The notes beneath the pieces are model-generated. The model worked only from the letters and a program-made list of their open reading frames with translations. It was not told where the DNA came from and searched no databases. DNA of 5,248 nt from an uncultured Oribacterium sp. (GTDB lineage Bacteria; Bacillota; Clostridia; Lachnospirales; Lachnospiraceae), in assembly GCA_934279105.1 (NCBI GenBank), contig CAKQWR010000135.1, positions 1 to 5,248 of the forward strand, written 5' to 3'. The translations under genes were made by a program, and so were the position numbers. Positions 1-5,248 of the stretch are shown one piece after another; the stretch's first letter is position 1, and every line of letters starts with the position of its first letter.

Positions 1-381
1 CAGAATGAAGAGAGAGCAACACATGTTGTATATGAGAAGGATGAGCATGGTCAGATCGTCATCGCGGATGAGGTCGTAGCCATCATCGCGGGTATTGCGG
101 CGACAGAGGTGAAGGGCGTTGATTCCATGTATGGCGGATGGTCCGGTGAGATCATTTCCAGAATGGGAATCCGTGACCTCAGTAAGGGCGTAAGCATTAC
201 GATCGAGGATGGTCATGTTTCCGTGAAGCTGAGTCTCAACGTGAAGTACGGCTATTCTATCCCGGATGTTTCCAGAAACGTTCAGGACAAGGTCGCTTCG
301 GCCATCGAGTCCATGACCGGTCTCAGTGTGCTGGATGTGAATATCCGCATCGCCGGTGTGGTCAATGCTGAGAATGAGTGA
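1..381 (+). CDS. Asp23/Gls24 family protein (YqhY-like), 5' partial
   Basis: The frame is open from base 1 to a TGA at 379-381, giving 126 visible residues. Family hallmarks run through it: a GQIVIADEVVAIIAGIAATEV stretch near residues 17-37, LSKGV near 60-64, VKYGYSIPDVSRNVQDKV near 81-98, and the closing MTGLSVLDVNIRIAGV block. There is no in-frame ATG at the 5' end. A GTG at 109 would cut off the conserved N-terminal segment, so the true start lies just upstream of the window and few residues should be missing, as family members are about 115-130 aa. No signal peptide or membrane segment is visible. The family is named after staphylococcal alkaline shock protein 23. The position directly before nusB matches B. 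subtilis yqhY, which is linked to acetyl-CoA carboxylase regulation, so a YqhY-like role is inferred from context. The family call is firm; the cellular role is not. Confidence 0.93.
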   Translation, partial: QNEERATHVVYEKDEHGQIVIADEVVAIIAGIAATEVKGVDSMYGGWSGEIISRMGIRDLSKGVSITIEDGHVSVKLSLNVKYGYSIPDVSRNVQDKVASAIESMTGLSVLDVNIRIAGVVNAENE

Positions 382-382
382 G

Positions 383-398
383 CCGCATCTAGCTGCGG
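383..398 (+). other. Small hairpin just after the Asp23-like gene
   Basis: CCGCA (383-387) pairs perfectly with TGCGG (394-398) around a six-base loop. It begins two bases after the TGA of the upstream gene. The bases after it (AAAGGCG) are not a T-run, so it does not look like an intrinsic terminator. It could protect the 3' end of a processed asp23 message, or be chance in a GC-rich gap. Confidence 0.35.
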
Positions 399-411
399 AA
401 AGGCGATAACG

Positions 412-447
412 CGCTCTCCAGAGCCGGAAACCGGCGCTCGACGAGCG
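412..447 (+). promoter_or_regulatory. Imperfect stem-loop in the nusB leader
   Basis: Two nested stems can be drawn. The outer stem pairs CGCTC (412-416) with GAGCG (443-447). The inner stem pairs GAGCCGG (421-427) with 432-439, with one bulged C at 435 and an AAAC loop. The internal loop between them is 4 by 3 bases. Alternative folds compete: GCCGG/CCGGC at 423-435, CGCTC/GAGCG at 435-447, and GCTC/GAGC at 413-424. No T-run follows, so it is not a canonical terminator. It sits 38 bases before the nusB start, in the only non-coding gap between the Asp23-like gene and nusB. The pairing is seen in the sequence; any regulatory or RNA-processing role is inference. Confidence 0.4.
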
Positions 448-485
448 AAACAATAAGCTGAAATTTAGTAATAGGTAAGGAAGTC

Positions 486-1028
486 ATGAATAAACGAGAA
501 GAAAGAGATCATAAGTTTAAGCTCCTGTTCTGCACACAGTTCTATCCGGGCCAGGAAATCCCGGAGCAGCTCGCACGCTATTTCGAATCCCCGGATTATG
601 AGGATGGCGATGGTGTCGTACACATCGAGAATCTGAGTGAGGAGGATCAGCGTCGTCTGGAGAGTGAAGTGGAGAAAATCACCGAAAAGCTTCCGGAGCT
701 GGATGCACGTATCGATTCTGCAGCCGAGGGCTGGAAGACCGATCGTATGACGAAGACTGATCTGACGGCGATTCGTCTTGCGCTTTATGAAATCGAGTAT
801 GATGAGACGATTCCGGAGAAGGTTGCCATCAACGAGGCCGTCGAGCTTGCAAAGAAGTACGGTGGCGATGAGTCCGGTTCCTTCGTCAATGGCGTCCTTG
901 CACGTCTTGTAAACAGCGATCGTGCGACGACCAGAACCGTGAAGGCACCGCGCAAGCAGCAGGGTGAGCTTACGGAGAAGAAGACCGCCGGCAAGGGCGT
1001 TCAGATCATCGTAAATCGCAACAAATAA
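486..1028 (+). CDS. nusB: Transcription antitermination factor NusB
   Basis: This 180-residue protein is a NusB: a small all-helical RNA-binding protein that pairs with NusE (S10) on boxA RNA and supports antitermination of rRNA operons. The N-terminal helix has the [10 protein letters not shown] pattern (6-15). The core block at 83-141 carries W83, [38 protein letters not shown] and the signature FVNGVLARL (133-141). An acidic linker lies near 36-57. The start at 486 is preceded by AAGGAAGT (477-484), close to the ATG, with a second AGGT at 473-476 at better spacing. Typical NusB proteins are about 130-150 aa; this one has a tail of about 35 residues (146-180) rich in K, R, T and Q beyond the normal end. 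It lies 104 bases after the Asp23-like gene and 19 bases before xseA. Confidence 0.96.
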   Translation: MNKREERDHKFKLLFCTQFYPGQEIPEQLARYFESPDYEDGDGVVHIENLSEEDQRRLESEVEKITEKLPELDARIDSAAEGWKTDRMTKTDLTAIRLALYEIEYDETIPEKVAINEAVELAKKYGGDESGSFVNGVLARLVNSDRATTRTVKAPRKQQGELTEKKTAGKGVQIIVNRNK

Positions 1029-1047
1029 TGAAATAAGCAGGCATCCT

Positions 1048-2394
1048 ATGAATAAAAACAGCCATGCATATACCGTTTCTCAGGTGAATCGCTATATCGC
1101 AAATATGTTTTCATCGGATTTTGCACTGAAAAATATCACGATCCAGGGTGAGATTTCAAATCTGAAATATCATCCGACCGGGCATATTTATTTTACACTG
1201 AAAGACGTAGCTTCGCAGATCTCCGGTATTATGTTTGCCGGTGATCGTGCGGGGCTTCCGTTTAAATTGGAGAACGGAATGCGCGTCCTCTGTACGGGAA
1301 GTGTCGGTGCATATGAACGTGGCGGCAGTTATCAGATTTATGCGAAACGCTTTATGGCCGATGGAATCGGTGAACTCTATATCCGCTTCGAGCAGCTGAA
1401 AAAGGAGCTCGCGGAGATGGGGATGTTCGATCCGATGTATAAAAAGCCGATTCCGAAGTATGCGCAGCGTATCGGTGTCGTGACGGCGAAAACCGGCGCA
1501 GCCGTACGAGATATCATACAGATTTCGAAGCGGCGAAATCCTTATGTGGACATCGTCCTTTACCCGGCATTGGTGCAGGGGGATGGTGCGGTGCAGTCCA
1601 TCGTTTGCGGTATTCGTACGCTGGACCGCTTAGGACTCGATGTGCTGATCGTCGGACGTGGCGGTGGTTCACTTGAGGATCTCTGGGCGTTCAATGAGGA
1701 ACCTGTGGCGCGGGCGATTTTTGAAGCGGATACGCCGATCATCAGTGCAGTCGGTCATGAAACGGATACGACCATCGCAGATTACGTAGCAGATCTCCGG
1801 GCACCGACACCAAGCGCCGGCGCTGAGCTTGCGGTATTCGATTATCAGAAGCTGATGGAGGAAATGGCGAGTTATCGTGCGACCTTCGAGAGTGTGATGA
1901 ACGAGCATCTGCAGGATGAACGTCAGAAGCTGTCGATGTATAAGCTTCGACTTAACCAGATGAGCCCGGGGAATATCCTGAAGGAGTATCAGAAACGAAA
2001 CCTTCAGTATGAGACGCAGCTCCGCGACCGGATGCGCAGCAAACTGCAGAATGCGAAGGATCAGGTACGGAATTATGATATCTTACGCACAGAAATGCAG
2101 GCGCAGATCCAGCAGGCGAAGGAGCAGCTTCACCATTATGATGCGATGCCAATGCTGATGCAAACACAGCTGGACCATGCCCGTCATGGACTGGCACTTC
2201 GGACAGAAAAACTGGAAGCGGTCAGCCCGCTTCGAAAACTGACGAGTGGTTATGGTTATGTACAGGATGCAGATGGCCATCGCGTGGATTCCATCGCGAA
2301 GGTGGAGATGGGCGAGCTGATTACTACACAGCTGCAGGACGGAAGTTTCCGGAGCCGGGTGGAAGAGATCAGGCCGAAGCAGGAAAATGGTTGA
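1048..2394 (+). CDS. xseA: Exodeoxyribonuclease VII large subunit XseA
   Basis: This is the catalytic subunit (448 aa) of exonuclease VII, which degrades single-stranded DNA from both ends to oligonucleotides in DNA repair. An N-terminal OB-fold DNA-binding domain spans about 7-105 (YTVSQVNRYI, GEISNLKYHPTGHIYFTLKD). The nuclease domain follows: RIGVVTAKTGAAVRDI (141-156), IVGRGGGSLEDLWAFNEE (201-218), and SAVGHETDTTIADYVADLRA (233-252), then PTPSAGAELA. D155, R204, H237 and D240 match the conserved E. coli D155, R205, H238 and D241, so it should be active. A long helical stalk covers about 262-391, including a 21-residue repeat. The C-terminal segment (SPLRKLTSGYGYV, then DGSFRSRVEEI) is the usual closing domain. 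Length is normal. The ATG at 1048 has only a weak AGCAGG upstream, and the 19-base gap from nusB suggests a shared transcript. Confidence 0.97.
   Translation: MNKNSHAYTVSQVNRYIANMFSSDFALKNITIQGEISNLKYHPTGHIYFTLKDVASQISGIMFAGDRAGLPFKLENGMRVLCTGSVGAYERGGSYQIYAKRFMADGIGELYIRFEQLKKELAEMGMFDPMYKKPIPKYAQRIGVVTAKTGAAVRDIIQISKRRNPYVDIVLYPALVQGDGAVQSIVCGIRTLDRLGLDVLIVGRGGGSLEDLWAFNEEPVARAIFEADTPIISAVGHETDTTIADYVADLRAPTPSAGAELAVFDYQKLMEEMASYRATFESVMNEHLQDERQKLSMYKLRLNQMSPGNILKEYQKRNLQYETQLRDRMRSKLQNAKDQVRNYDILRTEMQAQIQQAKEQLHHYDAMPMLMQTQLDHARHGLALRTEKLEAVSPLRKLTSGYGYVQDADGHRVDSIAKVEMGELITTQLQDGSFRSRVEEIRPKQENG
2032..2220 (+). repeat. Three tandem 63-nt (21-residue) repeats in the XseA stalk
   Basis: Codons 329-349, 350-370 and 371-391 of xseA form three in-phase units, each starting with Met. 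The shared pattern is M-x3-(L/I)-x2-A-(K/R)-x2-(L/V), with Y-D at positions 15-16 in the first two. Units 1 and 2 are closest (LQNAKDQVRNYD against IQQAKEQLHHYD), also at DNA level; unit 3 is more diverged, and a faint fourth unit may lie at 308-328. Twenty-one residues are three heptads, as expected for a coiled coil. The XseA helical stalk is known to carry several XseB subunits, so the repeats may be docking sites; that is inference. Confidence 0.6.
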
Positions 2395-2458
2395 AACGAG
2401 AATACACAGTGGAGGTCTGTAAACCTAGGTATGACGGAACAGAGCAGATACACTGGAT

Positions 2459-2474
2459 CGCCATTTGCATGGCG
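2459..2474 (+). other. Perfect 6-bp hairpin ahead of xseB
   Basis: CGCCAT (2459-2464) pairs with ATGGCG (2469-2474) around a TTGC loop. The bases after it (TCGTTTCAAC) hold only three T in a row, so termination would be weak at best. It ends 25 bases before the xseB ribosome binding site and could act on message stability or on XseA:XseB dosage. The stem is seen; a function is not shown. Confidence 0.35.
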
Positions 2475-2499
2475 TCGTTTCAACAGGATGAGAATCCGG

Positions 2500-2505
2500 A
2501 AAGGA
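2500..2505 (+). promoter_or_regulatory. Ribosome binding site that sets the xseB start
   Basis: AAAGGA at 2500-2505 lies five bases before the ATG at 2511. This spacing favours 2511 over the ATG at 2505, which overlaps the site itself, and gives a protein of normal XseB length. A rival signal, AGGA at 2381-2384 before TTG 2391, would add 40 residues that do not look like XseB. Confidence 0.6.
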
Positions 2506-2510
2506 TGATT

Positions 2511-2747
2511 ATGCCAGTGAAAAAAAAAGCGGCAGCTGCCGCTGAAACAGAAAACGAGAAGAAGCCGCTTCAGGAGGTGTTTGCTGAGCTGGATACCCTG
2601 ATTGAACAGATGAGCAGCGAGGAGAGTCTCGAGAAGACCTTCGACATGTATCAGAAGGGGATAACGTTGCTAAAGAGCGCAAATGAAAGTATCGATCGAA
2701 TCGAAAAACAGGTAAAGGTGCTGGATGATGAAGGATTTCTCTCTTGA
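2511..2747 (+). CDS. xseB: Exodeoxyribonuclease VII small subunit XseB
   Basis: This 78-residue helical protein is the small subunit of exonuclease VII, needed in several copies per XseA for a working complex. The conserved part runs from F24 to L71: FAELDTLIEQM, then SSEESLEKTFDMYQKGITLLKSANESI, then IEKQVKVL, matching the family's two-helix hairpin. The first 18 residues are a low-complexity head (KKK, five Ala, then acidic and Lys). The start at 2511 is chosen from AAAGGA five bases upstream and from the family's usual size of about 70-80 aa. The same frame is open back to a TTG at 2391 that overlaps the xseA stop and also has an AGGA upstream, so a 118-aa form cannot be fully excluded. 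Its last 23 bases overlap ispA, which suggests translational coupling. Confidence 0.9.
   Translation: MPVKKKAAAAAETENEKKPLQEVFAELDTLIEQMSSEESLEKTFDMYQKGITLLKSANESIDRIEKQVKVLDDEGFLS
2520..2543 (-). terminator. Nine-A run plus 16-nt palindrome; terminator-shaped on the minus strand
   Basis: Nine A (2520-2528) run straight into the perfect palindrome AGCGGCAGCTGCCGCT (2528-2543), which can fold as a six-pair GC-rich stem with an AGCT loop. Read on the minus strand this is a stem followed at once by a T-run, the shape of an intrinsic terminator, and it would stop antisense transcripts moving toward xseA. On the plus strand it encodes KKKAAAAA of XseB, so codon content may explain it by itself. 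No minus-strand gene is present that would need it. Confidence 0.3.
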
Positions 2748-3708
2748 GTTGAAAAATACAGTTTCTGAGGTCGATGAAATCGTCCTCGCACAGCTTCCGA
2801 AGGTGAAAGGACCGCAGAAAACCGTGCTCGATGCGATGCAGTATTCGGTGGCCGCCGGTGGCAAGCGAATCCGTCCGATGCTAGTGCAGAAGTGCTATGA
2901 GCTTTATAAGGAGCGGAAAGAAGAAAGCTGGAATCAATTTATGATGCCGATCGTACAGGCGTGTATGGGAGCCATCGAGATGATCCATACCTTCTCTCTC
3001 TGTCATGACGATCTTCCGTGTATGGATGGAGATAAGTATCGTCGCGGACAGGAATCGACCTGGTTTAAGTTTGGTGAGGATATGGGTACCCTTGCGGGAG
3101 ATGCGCTTTCCCTCTATGCCTTTCAGCGTGTGAGCGAAGTGTATCTTCGTCAGCTTTCTTATGCTGCGGTAACCGGTGGCGTGGATAGTCCGGATGAATC
3201 TTCGGAGTTCGCGAACGCAGTGCTGAAAGCGCTGCGTATTCTGTCCGGAAAGTCTGGTGTAGATGGTATGCTTGGCGGACAGACCGTGGATGTTGAGATG
3301 ACCGGAAAGTCACTCAGCGAAGAGCAGCTTCAGTTTATTTATGAGTTAAAGACGGGTGCGCTTCTTGAGGCGTCCATGATGATGGGTGCGGTACTCGGCG
3401 GCGCAACGCAGACAGAGCAGATGCGGCTCGGAAACATTGCCCGAAGCATCGGCGTCGCTTTTCAGATCGAGGACGATATTCTCGATGAAACGAGCACACA
3501 GGAAGTGCTCGGAAAACCGATTCATTCTGACGAGGAGAATCACAAGACGACGTATGTATCGATTTATGGACTCACAGCGGCGCAGGCAGAAGTACAGCGT
3601 CTCTCCGAGGGTGCCATCGAGGGGCTGAAGACACTGCACGATGTCAATGAAGAGGCCCGTCAGTTCCTTATTTCGCTTACCGAAGAGTTGATTCATCGAA
3701 AAAAGTAA
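2725..3708 (+). CDS. ispA: Polyprenyl synthetase, probable farnesyl diphosphate synthase
   Basis: This 327-aa all-helical trans-prenyltransferase should condense DMAPP and then geranyl diphosphate with IPP to make farnesyl diphosphate in the cytosol. The IPP-binding GGKRIRP is at 45-51. The first Asp-rich motif is HDDLPCMDGD (94-103), with D95, D96 and D101, then RRG and LAGDAL (123-128). GGQTVDVE (184-191), KTGALLEAS (209-217) and the second Asp-rich motif FQIEDDILDE (246-255; D250, D251, D254) follow, then GK and NHKTTYV (272-278). F90, five residues before the first motif, is aromatic as in C15 synthases, which supports a farnesyl product. It is somewhat longer than E. coli IspA (299 aa), with extra residues near 60-75 and 140-163. 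The start at 2725 overlaps xseB; AAAGGTG at 2714-2720 also suits the next ATG at 2728. Confidence 0.93.
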   Translation: MMKDFSLELKNTVSEVDEIVLAQLPKVKGPQKTVLDAMQYSVAAGGKRIRPMLVQKCYELYKERKEESWNQFMMPIVQACMGAIEMIHTFSLCHDDLPCMDGDKYRRGQESTWFKFGEDMGTLAGDALSLYAFQRVSEVYLRQLSYAAVTGGVDSPDESSEFANAVLKALRILSGKSGVDGMLGGQTVDVEMTGKSLSEEQLQFIYELKTGALLEASMMMGAVLGGATQTEQMRLGNIARSIGVAFQIEDDILDETSTQEVLGKPIHSDEENHKTTYVSIYGLTAAQAEVQRLSEGAIEGLKTLHDVNEEARQFLISLTEELIHRKK

Positions 3709-3727
3709 AAGATTAGAGAAAAAATAT

Positions 3728-5248
3728 ATGCTACTGGATGATATACATGGACCGGAGGACCTGAAGAAGCTGAACGATCAGCAGCTCACGAAACTCGCGG
3801 CCGAAATCAGACAATTTATCATAGAAAAAACGTCCGAATGCGGAGGTCATCTTGCGTCGAACCTCGGTGTGGTTGAGCTGACGATCGGGCTGTATCTGGC
3901 GCTGGATCTTCCGAAAGATAAGATCGTATGGGATGTAGGCCACCAGGCGTATACCCATAAGATTCTGTCCGGACGAAAGGAAAATTTCGATGGTCTTCGT
4001 CAGTATCATGGCTTAAGCGGATTTCCGAAGCGGGCAGAGAGCCCATTTGACTGCTTCGGTACCGGCCACAGTTCGACATCGATTTCTGCCGGGCTCGGCA
4101 TCGCGGTAGCCCGGGATATCAAGGGCGAGAACTATACGGTCGTATCGGTGATCGGGGATGGCTCCCTGACCGGTGGACTTGCATACGAGGGCCTCAATAA
4201 CGCGGCACAGATGAAAAAGAACTTCATCATCGTGCTGAACGATAACAAGATGTCGATTTCCCGTAATGTCGGCGGTATGTCGAAATATCTGAATGGTCTT
4301 CGTTCGAACCGAAGCTATAATCAGCTGAAGATCGACGTCGGCGGTACGCTGATGCGGGTGCCGGGCGTCGGTCCGCAGCTTGTGAAGCGTGTGCAGCGCG
4401 CGAAGAATTCCATCAAGCAGCTCATTATTCCAGGAATGTTGTTTGAAGATATGGGTATCACCTATCTGGGCCCGATTGATGGGCATAACATCCGTGAGGT
4501 GGAGCGTACCATCGAGGAAGCGAAGAAGATCGATCATGCCGTGCTTGTGCATGTGCTTACGACGAAGGGAAAGGGATACGCACCAGCCGAGCATAATCCG
4601 GCACACTACCATGGGGTTTCTCCGTTTGACCAGAAAACCGGTAAGGCGCTGGTACCTTCGAAGGAGAGTTACACCTCGGTATTCTCGAAGACCCTGTGCA
4701 GGATGGCGCGTGATAATAAAAAAATCGTGGGCATCACCGCGGCGATGCCGGATGGCACCGGACTGAGTGCGTTTGCAAAGGAATTTCCGAATCGATTTTT
4801 TGATGTAGGTATCGCCGAGCAGCATGCCGTCACCTGCGCCGCCGGTATGGCGAGCAACGGCCTGAAACCGGTCTTCGCCGTATATTCGAGCTTCCTGCAG
4901 CGTGCCTACGACCAGATCGTACATGATGTCTGCCTGCAGAAACTGCCGGTCGTATTCTGTATCGATCGTGCCGGTCTTGTGGGATCGGATGGTGAAACGC
5001 ATCAGGGAATTTTCGACTACAGCTATCTTACGCATATCCCGCACATGACGGTGATGGCGCCGAAAAATGCAGTCGAACTTGAGCGTATGATGGAATTTGC
5101 GATGAAATATCCACTGCCGATCAGCATCCGCTATCCGCGTGGCGCTGCCTACCAGGGCCTTCGTGAATTTGATGCACCTATCGAGCATGGAAAGTCCGAG
5201 CTTCTTTATGAGGGGAAGAAAATCGCTCTTGTAGCGGTCGGGTCGATG
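3728..5248 (+). CDS. dxs: 1-deoxy-D-xylulose-5-phosphate synthase, 3' partial
   Basis: Dxs joins pyruvate and glyceraldehyde 3-phosphate, using thiamine diphosphate and Mg2+, to form 1-deoxy-D-xylulose 5-phosphate, the first step of the MEP isoprenoid pathway. 507 codons are visible and the frame runs off the window; the family is about 620-640 aa, so most of the C-terminal transketolase-like domain is missing. The N-terminal domain has GGHLASNLG (39-47, H41), DVGHQAY (69-75, H72), GTGHSSTSIS (111-120, H114) and the cofactor motif GDGSLTGG...NDN (143-173, D144 and N173). The central domain has DVGIAEQHAVT (359-369, catalytic E364), YSSFLQRAYDQ (386-396), DRAGLVGSDGETHQG (413-427) and IRYPRG (467-472). 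All expected residues are present. The start MLLDDIHGPEDLKKL is typical. The ribosome binding site is weak (AGAG at 3715-3718), 19 bases after ispA ends, so expression may depend on ispA translation. Confidence 0.97.
   Translation, partial: MLLDDIHGPEDLKKLNDQQLTKLAAEIRQFIIEKTSECGGHLASNLGVVELTIGLYLALDLPKDKIVWDVGHQAYTHKILSGRKENFDGLRQYHGLSGFPKRAESPFDCFGTGHSSTSISAGLGIAVARDIKGENYTVVSVIGDGSLTGGLAYEGLNNAAQMKKNFIIVLNDNKMSISRNVGGMSKYLNGLRSNRSYNQLKIDVGGTLMRVPGVGPQLVKRVQRAKNSIKQLIIPGMLFEDMGITYLGPIDGHNIREVERTIEEAKKIDHAVLVHVLTTKGKGYAPAEHNPAHYHGVSPFDQKTGKALVPSKESYTSVFSKTLCRMARDNKKIVGITAAMPDGTGLSAFAKEFPNRFFDVGIAEQHAVTCAAGMASNGLKPVFAVYSSFLQRAYDQIVHDVCLQKLPVVFCIDRAGLVGSDGETHQGIFDYSYLTHIPHMTVMAPKNAVELERMMEFAMKYPLPISIRYPRGAAYQGLREFDAPIEHGKSELLYEGKKIALVAVGSM

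Larger units (their letters stand above)
2395..2510 (+). other. 116-nt spacer between xseA and xseB
   Basis: This gap is long for an operon whose other junctions are 19-20 nt or overlapping. It holds a GGAGG at 2411-2415 with no start codon at normal spacing, the 8-base palindrome ACCTAGGT (2423-2430), a 25-codon open frame (2431-2508), and a hairpin at 2459-2474. The xseB frame is also open across it from a TTG at 2391. I see no promoter with good -35 and -10 boxes and no T-run terminator. It may be a leader for xseB, or an N-terminal extension of XseB if the TTG start is used. Confidence 0.5.

Noticed and set aside
109..381. GTG at 109 as the start of the first gene
   Set aside because: The frame is open back to base 1 and the upstream residues (GQIVIADEVVAIIAGIAATEV) are conserved Asp23 family sequence, so the start is outside the window.
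412..447. Rho-independent terminator between the Asp23-like gene and nusB
   Set aside because: The stem is followed by AAACAATAAGC, not a T-run, so the canonical second half is missing.
448..485. Promoter for nusB in the AT-rich stretch, with TAGTAAT as a -10 box
   Set aside because: No -35 box at suitable spacing, and a start site there would fall on the ribosome binding site.
2391..2510. TTG at 2391 as the main xseB start
   Set aside because: It has a ribosome site and overlaps the xseA stop, but the added 40 residues are unlike XseB and exceed family length; ATG 2511 has AAAGGA at five bases. Kept as an open alternative.
3346..3696. Minus-strand open frame of 116 codons opposite ispA
   Set aside because: Fully antisense to the conserved second half of ispA with no recognisable protein features.
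4389..4766. Plus-strand open frame of 125 codons inside dxs
   Set aside because: Out of frame with dxs, Arg/Ser-rich, no family resemblance; it overlaps conserved dxs sequence entirely.
4013..5188. Long minus-strand open frame of 391 codons
   Set aside because: It lies wholly opposite dxs, whose motifs are complete in the plus frame. The minus product shows no recognisable family and is rich in Arg, His and Ile as expected from reverse reading of dxs codons.
1..5248. tRNA, rRNA, CRISPR array, insertion sequence, attachment site or toxin-antitoxin pair
   Set aside because: No cloverleaf, spaced direct repeats, transposase motif or terminal inverted repeats were seen; nearly all bases belong to housekeeping genes.

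Overview
The window looks like a stretch of a Clostridia-type Firmicutes chromosome, most like Lachnospiraceae. This rests on gene order, on Shine-Dalgarno-led compact genes and on the protein sequences; no species can be named. All real genes lie on the plus strand and form one co-directional housekeeping cluster: Asp23/Gls24-family protein (YqhY-like, 5' end cut off) - nusB - xseA - xseB - ispA - dxs (3' end cut off). Bacillus subtilis has a similar order (yqhY-nusB-folD-xseA-xseB-ispA-dxs), but no folD lies between nusB and xseA here.

Layout. 1-381 is the Asp23-like gene. 382-485 is a non-coding gap rich in inverted repeats. 486-1028 is nusB. 1048-2394 is xseA, with a 21-residue tandem repeat in its helical stalk. 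2395-2510 is a second gap, unusually long for this operon, with a small hairpin and ambiguous start signals. 2511-2747 is xseB, which opens with a run of nine A and a perfect 16-nt palindrome. 2725-3708 is ispA, overlapping the end of xseB. 3728 to the window end is dxs, with 507 codons visible and most of the C-terminal domain missing. No plus-strand intrinsic terminator and no convincing internal promoter were seen, which fits one long transcript.

How the genes work together. Dxs makes 1-deoxy-D-xylulose 5-phosphate, the entry to the MEP isoprenoid pathway. IspA condenses the pathway's products IPP and DMAPP into farnesyl diphosphate, so ispA-dxs is a metabolic pair. XseA and XseB are the two subunits of exonuclease VII, a single-strand DNA nuclease. 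NusB takes part in transcription antitermination, mainly on rRNA operons. The Asp23-like protein belongs to an envelope-stress family whose YqhY branch has been linked to acetyl-CoA carboxylase control in Bacillus.

I see no new multi-gene system here. The points worth a second look are small: the A9-palindrome at the start of xseB, the folded leader with a boxA-like core in front of nusB, the xseA-xseB gap, the XseA stalk repeat, the basic NusB tail, and a variant motif beside the first Asp-rich site of IspA.
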